Source: Burkholderiales bacterium (GTDB lineage: Bacteria; Pseudomonadota; Gammaproteobacteria; Burkholderiales; Burkholderiaceae_E). Taken from it: a stretch of DNA of 54,206 nucleotides. A program made the position numbers and the translations under genes. Below the pieces are notes generated by a model. That model had not been told where the DNA came from. It saw nothing but the letters and a program-made list of their open reading frames with translations, and did not search any database. The stretch lies in contig JADCHE010000028.1 of assembly GCA_020248665.1 (NCBI GenBank), forward strand, positions 1-54,206. Direction: 5' to 3'. Below are positions 37,487 to 46,901 of this stretch, piece by piece (positions within the stretch are counted from its first letter, which is position 1; each line of letters starts with the position of its first letter).

Positions 37487-38176
37487 TCACCAGCGGTAGC
37501 TCAACCCCAGCGACAGCACCGGCAGCACGTCGAACTTCGCCGCGGTGTCGCGCACCGTCTGCAGTTCGCGCTCGAGCTCGGCGTCGGGGTCGCGTCCGGT
37601 CGCCGAGATCTTCGCACGCAGCGACGGCGACAGCGTGCCGGTGACCGACGGCGAGCCGATCAGCACGCCGACGTCCGCGGTGAGGCCCCAGCCCTTGGCG
37701 ACCGAGTGACCCCAGCCGAGCCCGACGTAGGGCATCACCGAGGGGAGCTCGGCCTTCACGTCGTACCGGTCGGCCGGACCCACCGTCACCGTCGAGCCGC
37801 CGATCGTGATCGACGAGCCGGTCGCGGGCGCGCCGCTGAAACTGCCGGAGCTGCGGCCGCCCGACAGGCCGACGCTGAGCCGGAACGTGCCGCGAAACGG
37901 ATGCCAGTCGCCGAGCGCCGCGAGGCGCAGACTCTTCACGTCGCCCGAGTAGTCGATGCCGTTCTCGCTGAACGTGCGGCCGACGGTGGGCAGCCACGAG
38001 ACCTCCGCGCGAGCGCCGAGCGTGTCGCCGTAGCGGTGACCATAGCCGGCGAACAGGCCGGCGTTGCCGACGCCCCCGTAGAGCGACTGGCCGGCGGCGG
38101 GCGAGGCGAGGCCGGCGGTGGCGACGAGCGCCACGACAGCGGGAACGAGCAGGCGGGTTCGGAGAATGGCGGGCAC
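37487..38176 (-). CDS. Predicted outer-membrane beta-barrel protein
   Basis: About 229 residues from GTG 38176; no good ribosome site, so the start is uncertain. A signal peptide ([22 protein letters not shown]) is followed by alternating polar/hydrophobic strands rich in Gly ([40 protein letters not shown]). The protein ends LSLGLSYRW, an aromatic C-terminus proper for BAM-dependent insertion. It resembles small OmpW/opacity-like barrels of 8 strands. Its function is unknown. Confidence 0.78.
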   Translation of the reverse strand: MPAILRTRLLVPAVVALVATAGLASPAAGQSLYGGVGNAGLFAGYGHRYGDTLGARAEVSWLPTVGRTFSENGIDYSGDVKSLRLAALGDWHPFRGTFRLSVGLSGGRSSGSFSGAPATGSSITIGGSTVTVGPADRYDVKAELPSVMPYVGLGWGHSVAKGWGLTADVGVLIGSPSVTGTLSPSLRAKISATGRDPDAELERELQTVRDTAAKFDVLPVLSLGLSYRW

Positions 38177-38375
38177 GGGCGTGGGAGGTGAAGGCGACGT
38201 CGGAGCGCCGCCGGGTGCCACGACTGTATCGGCCCGGCCGCGCGGGCCGGCCGCCCTGTCCGACGGGCGGTCGACGCCCGCGGGCGGGCCGGCGGCGTGC
38301 CGCCCGGCGCGGTCCGGCCGGTACAATCGCGCGGCGCCGTGTCGACGCGTCGCACAGCAGGACACCCTCCCCATC

Positions 38376-39935
38376 GTGCGTATCGGCCGTCTCTCCCGGA
38401 TCCTCGTCGTCGCGTGGCGCTTCGGGCTCGACGAGATCGCCGCCAGCGGCGCGCAGGCGACCCTGGGCTGGCGCTGGACGCTCGGGCTGGCCCGCACGCT
38501 GCGCTTCGGGCGCCGGCTCGGCGCGCCTCGCGGCGCGCGGCTGCGCGAGGCGCTCGAGTCGCTCGGCCCGATCTTCGTCAAGTTCGGCCAGGTGCTCTCG
38601 ACGCGCCGCGACCTGCTGCCCGCCGACATCGCCGAGGAGCTCGCGCGGCTGCAGGACGACGTGCCCCCGTTCCCGTCGGCGGTCGCGATCGCCGAGATCG
38701 AGCGCGGGCTCGGCAGGAAGATCGACGCGATGTTCTCGGAGTTCGATCCGCAGCCGGTCGCCTCGGCGTCGATCGCGCAGGTGCACTTCGCGCGGCTGCA
38801 CGACGGAAAGGCGGTGGCGGTCAAGGTGCTGCGCCCCGGGATGGCCGCGGTCATCGACAACGACCTCGCGCTGCTGCGCACCGCGGGCGGCCTCGCGGTG
38901 AGGCTGTCGGCCGACGCGCGCCGGCTGCGGCCGCTCGACGTGATCGAGGAGTTCGACCACTACCTGCACGACGAGCTCGACCTGGTGCGCGAGGCCGCCA
39001 ACGCCAACCAGCTGCGGCGCAACTTCGCCGACTCCACGCTGCTGCGGATCCCCGAGATGTTCTGGGACTACTGCGCGCAGAACGTGATCGTGATGGAGCG
39101 CGTGCACGGCATCCCGATCGGCCGCGTCGACCGGCTCGTCGAGGCGGGCATCGACCTGAAGAAGCTATCGCGCGACGGCGTCGAGATCTTCTTCACCCAG
39201 GTGTTCAAGCACGGCTTCTTCCACGCCGACATGCACCCGGGCAACATCCTCGTCGGCGACTCGGGCGAGGACTTCAACCGCTACATCGCGCTCGACTTCG
39301 GCATCGTCGGCACCCTGTCGGACTTCGACAAGAACTACCTCGCGCAGAACTTCCTCGCGTTCTTCCGGCGCGACTACCGGCGCGTCGCCGAGCTGCACGT
39401 CGAGTCGGGCTGGGTGCCGGCGACGACGCGCGTCGAGGAGCTCGAGGGCGCGGTGCGCGCGACCTGCGAGCCCTTCTTCGACCGGCCGCTGAAGGAGATC
39501 TCGCTCGGGCTCGTGCTGCTGCGGCTGTTCCAGGCCTCGCGCCGCTTCAACGTGTCGATCCAGCCGCAGCTGGTGCTGCTGCAGAAGACGCTGCTGAACA
39601 TCGAGGGGCTCGGCCGCCAGCTCGACCCCGAGCTCGACCTGTGGGTCACCGCCAAGCCGATCCTCGAGCGGTGGATGAACGAGCAGGTCGGCACCCAGGG
39701 GCTGGTCGACCGGCTGCAGCAGGAGATGCCTCGGTGGGCGCAGCTGCTGCCGTCGATCCCGCGGCTCGCGCATCGGGCGCTGGTCGCGGCCGGCGAGCGG
39801 CGCGACGAGCGCGTCGAGGACCGCCTGCTCGCGCGGATGGTGGCCGAGCAGCGCCGGATCCGGCTCGCGCTGTGGGCCGCGAGCGCGCTGCTCGCCGCGC
39901 TCGTCGCGATCGAAGCCTGGCGGACCTTCGGCTGA
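38376..39935 (+). CDS. ubiB: UbiB/ABC1-family protein kinase-like ATPase
   Basis: A 519-residue membrane-associated protein needed for ubiquinone synthesis. The family KxGQ motif is in [17 protein letters not shown]. The Ala-rich loop is [13 protein letters not shown], the Lys is in VAVKVL, the catalytic loop is [11 protein letters not shown] and the metal Asp is in [10 protein letters not shown]-terminal hydrophobic helix (about 490-512) anchors it. It starts at GTG 38376. A -10-like TACAAT is at 38322-38327. The stop is four bases from the convergent dadA stop. Confidence 0.94.
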   Translation: MRIGRLSRILVVAWRFGLDEIAASGAQATLGWRWTLGLARTLRFGRRLGAPRGARLREALESLGPIFVKFGQVLSTRRDLLPADIAEELARLQDDVPPFPSAVAIAEIERGLGRKIDAMFSEFDPQPVASASIAQVHFARLHDGKAVAVKVLRPGMAAVIDNDLALLRTAGGLAVRLSADARRLRPLDVIEEFDHYLHDELDLVREAANANQLRRNFADSTLLRIPEMFWDYCAQNVIVMERVHGIPIGRVDRLVEAGIDLKKLSRDGVEIFFTQVFKHGFFHADMHPGNILVGDSGEDFNRYIALDFGIVGTLSDFDKNYLAQNFLAFFRRDYRRVAELHVESGWVPATTRVEELEGAVRATCEPFFDRPLKEISLGLVLLRLFQASRRFNVSIQPQLVLLQKTLLNIEGLGRQLDPELDLWVTAKPILERWMNEQVGTQGLVDRLQQEMPRWAQLLPSIPRLAHRALVAAGERRDERVEDRLLARMVAEQRRIRLALWAASALLAALVAIEAWRTFG

Positions 39936-39938
39936 TCG

Positions 39939-41246
39939 TCAGCCGCGGCCGACGGAAGGCCGCAGCGCGCCCGCGCGCGGCGGACGGGCCGACTGCGCGG
40001 TGAACGCGAAGTCGACCTCGGGCGCGAGCCCCGAGACGATCCGCGCGACGCTCTTGCCGGAGCCGCAGGCGTGGGTCCAGCCGAGCGTGCCGTGGCCGGT
40101 GTTCAGGTACAGGTTCGGCAGCTTGGAGCCGCCGATGATCGGCACGTTGCTCGGCGTCGCCGGCCGCAGCCCGGTCCAGAACTGCGCCTCGGCGGTGTCG
40201 CCGGCGCCGGGGAAGAGCTGCTCGACACGGCGCACGATCGCCTCGCAGCGCACGCGATTCAGGTCGCGGTCGTAGCCGTTGAGCTCCGCGGTACCGGCGA
40301 TCCGCAGCCGGTCGCCCAGGCGCGAGAACACCAGCTTGTACTCGTCGTCGGTCAGCGAGACTTGGTGGGCCTTCGAGGCGTCCTTCACGGGCATCGTCAC
40401 CGAGTAGCCCTTGGCCGGGTAGATCGGCAGCCGGATGCCCAGCGGCTTCACCAGCAGCGGGCTCAGCGAGCCCATCGCGACCACGTAGGCGTCGCCGCGG
40501 ACCCGGCGGAAGCGGCCTTCCGCGTCGGTCGCCTCGACGTGGTCGATCTCTCCGCCGGCCTCGCGCAGCGCGGTGACCGTGTGGCTCATCAGGAAGCGCA
40601 CGCCGGCGGCCTCGCACCGCCTCACCAGCTCGCGCGCGAAGCGGTTCGCGTCGCCCGACTCGTCCTCGGCGGTGTAGGTGGCGCCGGCCAGCCGGTCGCG
40701 CACCTGCGCGAGAGCGGGCTCGATGCGCACCGCCTCGTCGGCCGAGACCACACGACGGTCGCAGCCGAGCGCGCGCATCTGCGCGGCCGGCGCCTCGGCG
40801 GCGTCGAACTCCTTCGGGTTCGTGTAGAAGTGCAGGATCCCCTGGGTGCGCTGGTCGTACTCGAGGCCGGCGTCGCGGCGCAGCTGCCCGAGCGTCTCGC
40901 GGCTGTAGGTGCCGAGCCGCACGATCTGCTCGATGTTGTGCCGGGTGCGCGCGGGCGTGCACTCGCGCATGAACTGCAGGCCCCACAGCCACTGGCGTGC
41001 GTCGGCGCGCAGCCGGAACAGCAGCGGCGCGTCCTCCTTGCCGAGCCACTGCAGCACCTTGAGCGGCGCGCTCGGGTTCGCCCACGGCTCGGCGTGGCTG
41101 ACCGAGATCTGCCCGCCGTTGGCGAAGCTGGTCTCGGCGGCCGGCGTGGCCTGGCGGTCGACGACGGTGACGTCGTGGCCGAGCTGGCGCAGGAACCAGG
41201 CGGAGGTGACGCCGAGCAGGCCGGCACCGAGGACGACGACGTTCAT
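39939..41246 (-). CDS. dadA: D-amino acid dehydrogenase DadA
   Basis: A 435-residue FAD-dependent enzyme oxidising D-amino acids to 2-oxo acids in the inner membrane. The N-terminal Rossmann motif is VVLGAGLLGVTSAWFL. SFANGGQISVSHAEPWANP, YDQRTQGILHFYTN and NTGHGTLGWTHACGSGK are diagnostic for DadA. GGAG lies before the ATG. It lies 26 bases downstream of a Bug receptor gene, implying that the receptor's ligand is a D-amino acid or related compound. Confidence 0.94.
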   Translation of the reverse strand: MNVVVLGAGLLGVTSAWFLRQLGHDVTVVDRQATPAAETSFANGGQISVSHAEPWANPSAPLKVLQWLGKEDAPLLFRLRADARQWLWGLQFMRECTPARTRHNIEQIVRLGTYSRETLGQLRRDAGLEYDQRTQGILHFYTNPKEFDAAEAPAAQMRALGCDRRVVSADEAVRIEPALAQVRDRLAGATYTAEDESGDANRFARELVRRCEAAGVRFLMSHTVTALREAGGEIDHVEATDAEGRFRRVRGDAYVVAMGSLSPLLVKPLGIRLPIYPAKGYSVTMPVKDASKAHQVSLTDDEYKLVFSRLGDRLRIAGTAELNGYDRDLNRVRCEAIVRRVEQLFPGAGDTAEAQFWTGLRPATPSNVPIIGGSKLPNLYLNTGHGTLGWTHACGSGKSVARIVSGLAPEVDFAFTAQSARPPRAGALRPSVGRG

Positions 41247-41272
41247 GATCCGTGCTCCTGTGATGGAAGGGA

Positions 41273-42274
41273 CTACTGCGCCTGGAAGTCGATCGACTTC
41301 GCGATCGCGCGGAACTTGGCGGTGCCGTCGGCGTAGGCCTTGCCGACCGCCTCGAGCGGCAGCGGATCGGCGATCACCAGGCTGTGCGCATCGAGGCCGG
41401 CGCGCACGGCGGGATCGGTGAGCGTGTCGGTGATCGCGCGGTGCAGCCGCTGCACGACGGCCTCCGGCGTGTCCTTCTTCACGAAGTAGCCGGTCCAGAT
41501 GTCGAACGTGAAGTCCCTGACCAGCTTCGACTCGGCGATCGCCGGAAACCCCTTCAGGCCCTCGCGCCGGTCCTTGTTTAGCATCGCCAGCACCTTGAGC
41601 TTGCCCTGCTTCGCGAAGTCGTCGTAGCGCCGGCCGTAGGGCGCGAGGAAGAGGTCCACCTCGCCGGCGAGCAGGTCCTGCTCGGCAGGCTGGCCACCCT
41701 TGTAGGGCACGTGCACCATCGGCACGCCGGTCGTCTTCGACAGGTGCTCGCCGAGCAGGTGGTAGAACGAGCCGACGCCGACGCTCGCGTAGGTGAGCGG
41801 CTTGCCGGCGGCGGCAGCCTTGCGCGCGTGCTCGACGAACTCGTCGACGCTCGAGACCGGCAGGCCGGCCCGCGCGAGGAACGCGATCTGCGCGGTGGCG
41901 ATCATCTGCACCAGCCGGAAGTCCTCGCTCCTGAACCGGATCGACGAGATCGCGAGCGGCGCGAGGATCAGCTCGTTCGGCGAGCCCTGGAACAGCTGGT
42001 GGCCGTCGGCCTGCGCGGTCAGCACCTTCGTCGCGCCGATCGAGCCGCTGCCGCCGGCGACGTTCTCGACGATCACCGATTGCCCGAGCCGGCCGCCGAG
42101 CGAGGCGTTGACGGTGCGGGCGATGATGTCCGACAGGCCGCCGGCCGGGTACGGCACGACGATGGACACCGGGCGGGTCGGGTATGCCTGCTGCGCGGAG
42201 GCCGCTGCGGGAAGGGCCATGCCGGCGCCGAGGGCCGACAGGCCCAGGAGAGTGGATCGCTTGGTCGGGTTCAT
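41273..42274 (-). CDS. Bug-family (TctC) periplasmic solute-binding protein
   Basis: A 333-residue secreted receptor. The signal peptide is MNPTKRSTLLGLSALGAGMA through AASA. The mature part begins QQAYPTRPVSIVVPYPAGGLSD, the family hallmark, with VHVPYKGG and later GPxGTP-type features diverged. Bug proteins bind small carboxylates or amino acids. No tripartite tricarboxylate membrane components are adjacent, which is common. The start overlaps the end of a possible 35-codon leader ORF. Confidence 0.92.
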   Translation of the reverse strand: MNPTKRSTLLGLSALGAGMALPAAASAQQAYPTRPVSIVVPYPAGGLSDIIARTVNASLGGRLGQSVIVENVAGGSGSIGATKVLTAQADGHQLFQGSPNELILAPLAISSIRFRSEDFRLVQMIATAQIAFLARAGLPVSSVDEFVEHARKAAAAGKPLTYASVGVGSFYHLLGEHLSKTTGVPMVHVPYKGGQPAEQDLLAGEVDLFLAPYGRRYDDFAKQGKLKVLAMLNKDRREGLKGFPAIAESKLVRDFTFDIWTGYFVKKDTPEAVVQRLHRAITDTLTDPAVRAGLDAHSLVIADPLPLEAVGKAYADGTAKFRAIAKSIDFQAQ

Positions 42275-42378
42275 GCGGAGCCTCGCTGACGGGTTCCGTC
42301 GGCGTCGCGGCGTCGGATGACGATTCGATGACGGATGCGACCGATTCTGGGAAGCGCCCGCTCATGTGTCCAATGCAT
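42271..42378 (-). CDS. Possible 35-residue leader peptide upstream of bug-dadA
   Basis: An AAGGAG (minus strand, 42388-42383) stands four bases before an ATG (42378). The frame runs 35 codons, is Arg-rich (10 Arg) and begins M-H-W-T-H-E-R. It stops in a TGA that overlaps the ATG of the Bug gene (ATGA). A strong ribosome site, no need for frameshift and exact coupling to the next gene suggest a regulatory leader peptide. The Arg richness could simply reflect GC bias, so it is a candidate only. Confidence 0.35.
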   Translation of the reverse strand: MHWTHERALPRIGRIRHRIVIRRRDADGTRQRGSA

Positions 42379-42407
42379 TATTCTCCTTGTTGTCATTCGT
42401 CATTAGA
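42372..42407. promoter_or_regulatory. AT-rich divergent promoter region between bug-dadA and lysR
   Basis: This is one of the most AT-rich stretches in the window. It holds the palindrome AATGCATT (42372-42379) and a direct repeat GTCATT-C-GTCATT (42392-42404), with TCTAAT on the minus strand as a possible -10. Location between a LysR gene and a divergent operon is typical of a LysR-type binding region; no exact T-N11-A palindrome is convincing. Confidence 0.4.
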
Positions 42408-42419
42408 CTGGATCGGGCA

Positions 42420-43319
42420 ATGAACATCCGGCACCTGGAGCACCTGCTCGCGATCGCGGAGACCGGCTCGTTCAGTCGCGCCGCTGAGCGCGCGTTCATC
42501 ACGCAGTCGGCGCTCTCCCGCAGCATCCGCGCGCTCGAGGCGACGCTCGGCGGCCCGGTCGTCGACCGCATCGGCAAGCGCAACGAGCTCACCGCGCTCG
42601 GCCACGACGTCGTCGAGCGGGCGCGGCGGATCGTCCTCGACGCCGAGGAGCTGCAGCGCAGCGCCGCGCTGTTCGCCGGCGGCAGCGGCGGCACGATCCG
42701 CGTCGGGCTCGGGTCGGGCCCCGGCGCGATGCTGATGACCCCGCTGCTGCACCACGTCGCGACCCGCCGTCCGGGCGTGCGCGTCGAGGTCTCGCGCGGC
42801 TCGACCGAGCTGCAGCTCGGGCAGCTGCGCTCGCGCGCGCTCGAGGCGCTGGTCGTCGACGCGCGCCGGATCGCGCCCGCGCCCGACCTGCGGGTCGAGC
42901 CGCTCGGCGAGATGCGTACGGGCTTCATCGCCCGCGCCGACCACCCGCTCGCCGCGCGGCGCCGGGTGGCCTTCGAGGACGTGCTCGAGTGGCCGGTGGC
43001 GACCACGCCGCTGTCGGCGGAGGTCGCCAGGCTTCTGGTCGAGCAGTACGGGCCCCGCGCCGACCCGGCCGCGATGGCGACGTTGCGCTGCGAGGACATC
43101 GGGGCGCTGATCGACACCGTCTCGCGCTCGCAGGCGGTGTACCTCGGCATCGTCGCCCCCGCCCGCGAGGCGATCGCGCGGCGCCGCCTCGCCGAGCTTC
43201 ACCTCGCGCCCCGGATCCAGGCGACCGCCCGGTTCGCCTACGTCACGCTGGCCGGCCGGACCGAGGCGCCGGTGATGCGGACCTTCCGCGAGTTCGTCGC
43301 CGAGCGCCTGCGGGACTGA
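42420..43319 (+). CDS. LysR-family transcriptional regulator
   Basis: A 299-residue regulator. The ATG at 42420 begins MNIRHLEHLLAIAETGSFSR, the canonical HTH start, so the longer upstream frame is rejected. RAFITQSALSRSIRALEATLGG is the recognition region. The effector domain (about 92-299) includes IRVGLGSGPGAMLMTPLLHH. It is divergent from bug-dadA and is the natural candidate to control that operon. Confidence 0.92.
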   Translation: MNIRHLEHLLAIAETGSFSRAAERAFITQSALSRSIRALEATLGGPVVDRIGKRNELTALGHDVVERARRIVLDAEELQRSAALFAGGSGGTIRVGLGSGPGAMLMTPLLHHVATRRPGVRVEVSRGSTELQLGQLRSRALEALVVDARRIAPAPDLRVEPLGEMRTGFIARADHPLAARRRVAFEDVLEWPVATTPLSAEVARLLVEQYGPRADPAAMATLRCEDIGALIDTVSRSQAVYLGIVAPAREAIARRRLAELHLAPRIQATARFAYVTLAGRTEAPVMRTFREFVAERLRD

Positions 43320-43330
43320 GCCTGAGGCAG

Positions 43331-43351
43331 CCGTGGCGGATTCGGCCACGG
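43331..43351 (+). terminator. Hairpin after lysR
   Basis: A perfect 7-bp stem CCGTGGC/GCCACGG with a 7-base loop starts 12 bases after the lysR stop. Only scattered Ts follow, so it would be a weak intrinsic terminator. Confidence 0.35.
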
Positions 43352-43463
43352 GTCGTACGGAAATCGTTGTCCGGGCCGCCGTCCTCCGCTAGCGTCGGCG
43401 TCACGCCGATGAGTCGCCGCGGCGGGCCGTTGCCGACGCCACCCCACGCCGGAGGTCGCTCCC

Positions 43464-44987
43464 ATGCTCGTCACGTCCGTCGCCGCATACCTGCTGTTGA
43501 CGATCGCCATCGGCTGGTACGCCGCCCGTCGCGTCCACACCGCGAAGGACTACTTCGCAGCCGGCCGCAGCCTGCCGCTCTACATGAACTTCGCGACGGT
43601 GTTCGCGACCTGGTTCGGCGCCGAGACCGTGCTCGCGGTGTCGTCGACGTTCCTGAAGGACGGACTGTCGGGCGTGGTCGCCGACCCGTTCGGTGCGGCG
43701 ACGTGCCTGGTGATCGTCGCGCTGGTGTTCGCGCGGCGGTTCTACCGGCTGAACCTGCTGACCATCGGCGACTTTTACCGCAAGCGCTACAACCGCACGG
43801 TCGAGATCGGCACGGGCGTCGCGATCACCCTGTCGTACCTCGGCTGGGCGAGCGCGAACCTGCTCGCGCTCGGGATCTGCTTCAACGTGCTGACGCAGGG
43901 TGGCATCACGCTCGAGCAGGGGATCATGCTCGGCGCGGCGGTGCTGGTCGTCTACGTGCTGTTCGGCGGCATGTTCGCGGTCGCTTTCACCGACCTGTTC
44001 CAGACCACCGTCATCATCCTCGGCCTGCTCTACATCGCGTTCACCCTGGGCGGGCAGGCGGGCGGTGCCGACAAGGTGATCGAGGCCGCGGTGTCCGAGG
44101 GCAAGCACGTGCTGATCCCGAGCGTCGAGCCGCGCGACCTGATCGCGCTGTTCGCCGCGTTCATCACGATGGCGCTCGGCTCGATCGCGCAGCAGGACGT
44201 CTTCCAGCGCGTGACCTCGGCGAAGGACGAGTCGACGGCGGTCAAGGGCACGCTGTTCGGCGGGCTCTTCTACTTCGTGTTCGCCTTCGTGCCGATGTTC
44301 ATCGCGGTCTCGGCGCTGCTGATCGATCCGAAGGCGGTCGAGGCCGGGCTCGCCAGCGACGGTCCCGAGTTCCAGCTGATCCTGCCGAACCTGATCATGA
44401 ACCACGCGACCGGACTCATCCAGGTGCTGTTCTTCGGCGCGTTGCTGTCGGCGATCCTGTCGACCGCGAGCGGCGCGCTGCTCGCCCCGACCGCGATCTT
44501 CACCGAGAACATCCTCAAGCCGCTGACCGGTGGCCGGATGGGTGACCGGCAGCTGGTGACCACCGGCCGAGTGATGCTGGTGGTGTTCACCGGCTCGACG
44601 ATGCTGTTCGCGCTGAACAGCGAGGCGTCGATGTACGAGATGGTGCAGAACGCCTACAAGGTCACGCTGGTCGCGGCGTTCACGCCGCTCGCCTTCGGCA
44701 TGTTCTGGCGCGGCGCGACGCCGCAGGGGGCGGGGCTGTCGATCGTGCTCGGCCTGGCGACCTGGATCCTGATGGAGCAGCTCGCGCCGGAAGGGCTGCT
44801 GCCGCCGCAGCTGGTCGGGCTGGGCGCGGCGATCTTCGGCATGGTCGCCGGCTCGCTCGCGCCGCAGGTCCTCGGCGGCCGCGGCCATCCCGAGGTCGTC
44901 GACGAGGCGCTCACCGGCCGGCCCGCGCATCCGCACGGCCACGGGCACGGCGCGAGCTCGCATCCGTCGCGCGCCGCGCACCGGTGA
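43464..44987 (+). CDS. Sodium:solute symporter (SSS) family transporter with His-rich tail
   Basis: A 507-residue transporter with about 13 hydrophobic helices. GWYAARRVHTAKDYFAAGR, ATWFGAETVLAVSS, RRFYRLNLLTIGDFYRKRYN and GALLSAILSTASGALLAP are SSS signatures. The last 25 residues are His-rich (RPAHPHGHGHGASSHPS) and lie outside the fold; they may bind metal. GGAGG precedes the ATG. The substrate is unknown. The downstream hydrolase is translationally coupled, suggesting that the imported compound is hydrolysed. Confidence 0.92.
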   Translation: MLVTSVAAYLLLTIAIGWYAARRVHTAKDYFAAGRSLPLYMNFATVFATWFGAETVLAVSSTFLKDGLSGVVADPFGAATCLVIVALVFARRFYRLNLLTIGDFYRKRYNRTVEIGTGVAITLSYLGWASANLLALGICFNVLTQGGITLEQGIMLGAAVLVVYVLFGGMFAVAFTDLFQTTVIILGLLYIAFTLGGQAGGADKVIEAAVSEGKHVLIPSVEPRDLIALFAAFITMALGSIAQQDVFQRVTSAKDESTAVKGTLFGGLFYFVFAFVPMFIAVSALLIDPKAVEAGLASDGPEFQLILPNLIMNHATGLIQVLFFGALLSAILSTASGALLAPTAIFTENILKPLTGGRMGDRQLVTTGRVMLVVFTGSTMLFALNSEASMYEMVQNAYKVTLVAAFTPLAFGMFWRGATPQGAGLSIVLGLATWILMEQLAPEGLLPPQLVGLGAAIFGMVAGSLAPQVLGGRGHPEVVDEALTGRPAHPHGHGHGASSHPSRAAHR

Positions 44988-45901
44988 CGCTCCCCGCCCT
45001 CGACCCGGTGCGCACCGTGCGTGCCGGGGTGCTCGACGTGGCGTACCACGCGGGCGGGCCGGCCGACGGGCCGGCGGTGTTCCTGATGCACGGCTTCCCG
45101 TACGACGTGCACGCCTACGCCGAGGTCGCGCCGCGGCTCGTCGGACGGGGCTGCCGCGTGATCGTGCCGTACCTGCGCGGCTTCGGCCCGACGCGCTTCG
45201 TCGACGCGGCCACGCCGCGCTCCGGCGAGCAGGCCGCTCTCGGCGCCGACCTGCTCGCGCTGATGGATGCGCTCGCCGTCCCGCGCGCGGTGCTCGCCGG
45301 CTACGACTGGGGCGGGCGCGCGGCGTGCGTCGTCGCGGCGCTGTGGCGGGAGCGCTGCAGCGGGCTCGTCTCGTACAACAGCTACAACATCCAGGACATC
45401 GCGCGCGCGATGGAGCCGGACGCACCCGACAACGAGCGCAGCCTCTGGTACCAGTACTACTTCCTGACCGAGCGCGGCCGTGCCGGTCTCGCGAAGGACC
45501 GGCGCGCGCTGTGCCGTCTGCTGTGGCGCACCTGGTCGCCCTGCTGGCGGTTCGACGAGGCGACCTTCGAGCGCAGCGCGGCCGCGTTCGACAATCCCGA
45601 CTTCGTCGACGTGGTGATCCACTCGTACCGGCACCGCTTCGGGCGGGTGGCGGGCGACCCGGCGTACGCGGACATCGAGCGGCGCCTCGCCGCGCAGCCG
45701 CCGATCACCGTGCCGGCGATCACCTTCGACGGCACCGACGACGGCGTGCGGCCGCCCGCGCCGGCCGAGCGCTCCGCGCATCGGTTCACCGGGCGGCGCC
45801 GGCACGCGATCGTGGCGGGGGTCGGGCACGACATGCCGCAGGAGGCTCCCGCGCCTTTCGCCGACGCGGTGCTCGAGCTCGTCGAGGGCGGCCGCGGCTG
45901 A
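44984..45901 (+). CDS. Alpha/beta hydrolase with Asp nucleophile (epoxide hydrolase-like)
   Basis: A 305-residue protein starting at GTG 44984 in a GTGA overlap with the symporter stop. The oxyanion motif is LMHGFPYD. The nucleophile elbow is AGYDWGGRA, with Asp (D108) in place of Ser, as in epoxide hydrolases and haloalkane dehalogenases. The catalytic His is about H282 in GVGHDMPQEAP. No Trp halide-binding pattern is evident, so epoxide or related hydrolase is favoured. The physiological substrate is unknown. Confidence 0.85.
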   Translation: MTLPALDPVRTVRAGVLDVAYHAGGPADGPAVFLMHGFPYDVHAYAEVAPRLVGRGCRVIVPYLRGFGPTRFVDAATPRSGEQAALGADLLALMDALAVPRAVLAGYDWGGRAACVVAALWRERCSGLVSYNSYNIQDIARAMEPDAPDNERSLWYQYYFLTERGRAGLAKDRRALCRLLWRTWSPCWRFDEATFERSAAAFDNPDFVDVVIHSYRHRFGRVAGDPAYADIERRLAAQPPITVPAITFDGTDDGVRPPAPAERSAHRFTGRRRHAIVAGVGHDMPQEAPAPFADAVLELVEGGRG

Positions 45902-45932
45902 CCCGGGCGTCGGTCGGGTCGGCCGGCCGCGC

Positions 45933-46901
45933 TCAGTTCGTCGCGATCGTCCCGGTCGAGCGGGCGGTCGGTCCGGGCCTGAGCGACTCCAGCAGGTCGA
46001 TCCACTCCTGCAGCTTGCGCTGCAGGTGCTGGCGTTGCCTGGGCGTCGAGATCGCGAGCATCCGCGCGCTCATCGCGTCCGACGCGGCGAGCGAGCTCTC
46101 GGAGAACGGCCGGCCCGGGCCGTCGCGCACCTGCGCGTAGCGCATCAGGTGCTCGCGCATCCAGGCCGATGCGGTCGCGGCGTCGGGGCGCTCGGTACGG
46201 ATCCGGTCGAAGGTCGCGACCAGGTCCTGCTGGCGCAGCAGGCGCTGCGCGAACCACTGCTCCTCCGAGTCGGGCACCTCGGCCGCCAGGCGGCGGGCGA
46301 GCTGCCTTTGCTCGGCCGTCAGCGTGCCGAGGAACAGTTCCGCGCGATCGAGGTAGCGCTTCGTGCGGACCTCGATGCGTTCGCTCCGGTCCTCGGGCAT
46401 CCATTCGCGGCGCAGCTTCGCGTTGTCGCGCTCCATCTCGTCGCGCAGCCGGCGCATCTGCGCGGGATCGAGCGTCACCGCAAACTCGGCGACCGCCGGC
46501 GCCGCGCGGTCGGCGATCGGCCTCCAGCGTTCGAACATCGCGAGGCGCCAGGCGCGGATGCGCGCCTCGTCGACGTCGCCCTGCGCGACCGTGCGCTGGA
46601 TCTCCCGCAGCAGCGCCGCGTAGTCGTCGAGCTGCGTACTCCGGTGCCACGCGTGCAGCGCCTCCATGCGGCGCGAAGCGATCGCCTTCTGCTCGGCGTT
46701 CAGCGACAGGTAGCTGTCCGCACGCCAGGCCGCGAGCGTCGGCAGGTGGTCGTAGCCGAGGCGGCCGACCATCGAGCAGCCGGCGGCGACGGCGAGGCCG
46801 GCCGCGAGCGCGACCGCCGCCACGCGTCGCGCTAGGGCGGGCCGTGACTGGCGCTGGGCAATCGGGTCGTCGAGATGCACCGGAACCACCGCATCGACCA
46901 T
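45933..46901 (-). CDS. DUF6279-type lipoprotein
   Basis: A 322-residue protein. A hydrophobic segment ends in the lipobox AVAAGC (Cys about residue 42), preceded by a long basic N-terminal region, so it is a predicted lipoprotein. The mature part has GYDHLPTLAAWRADSYLSLN and is then almost entirely charged alpha-helix, as in DUF6279 proteins. Its function is unknown. One of the five CGTCCGTCC repeats directly precedes the start codon where a ribosome site would be expected; no Shine-Dalgarno is visible. A start further inside is possible. Confidence 0.75.
   Translation of the reverse strand: MVDAVVPVHLDDPIAQRQSRPALARRVAAVALAAGLAVAAGCSMVGRLGYDHLPTLAAWRADSYLSLNAEQKAIASRRMEALHAWHRSTQLDDYAALLREIQRTVAQGDVDEARIRAWRLAMFERWRPIADRAAPAVAEFAVTLDPAQMRRLRDEMERDNAKLRREWMPEDRSERIEVRTKRYLDRAELFLGTLTAEQRQLARRLAAEVPDSEEQWFAQRLLRQQDLVATFDRIRTERPDAATASAWMREHLMRYAQVRDGPGRPFSESSLAASDAMSARMLAISTPRQRQHLQRKLQEWIDLLESLRPGPTARSTGTIATN

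Noticed and set aside
42366-42419. Upstream GTG extension of the second LysR protein
   Set aside because: The family start MNIRHLEHL at 42420 is canonical and the extension overlaps the likely operator region.
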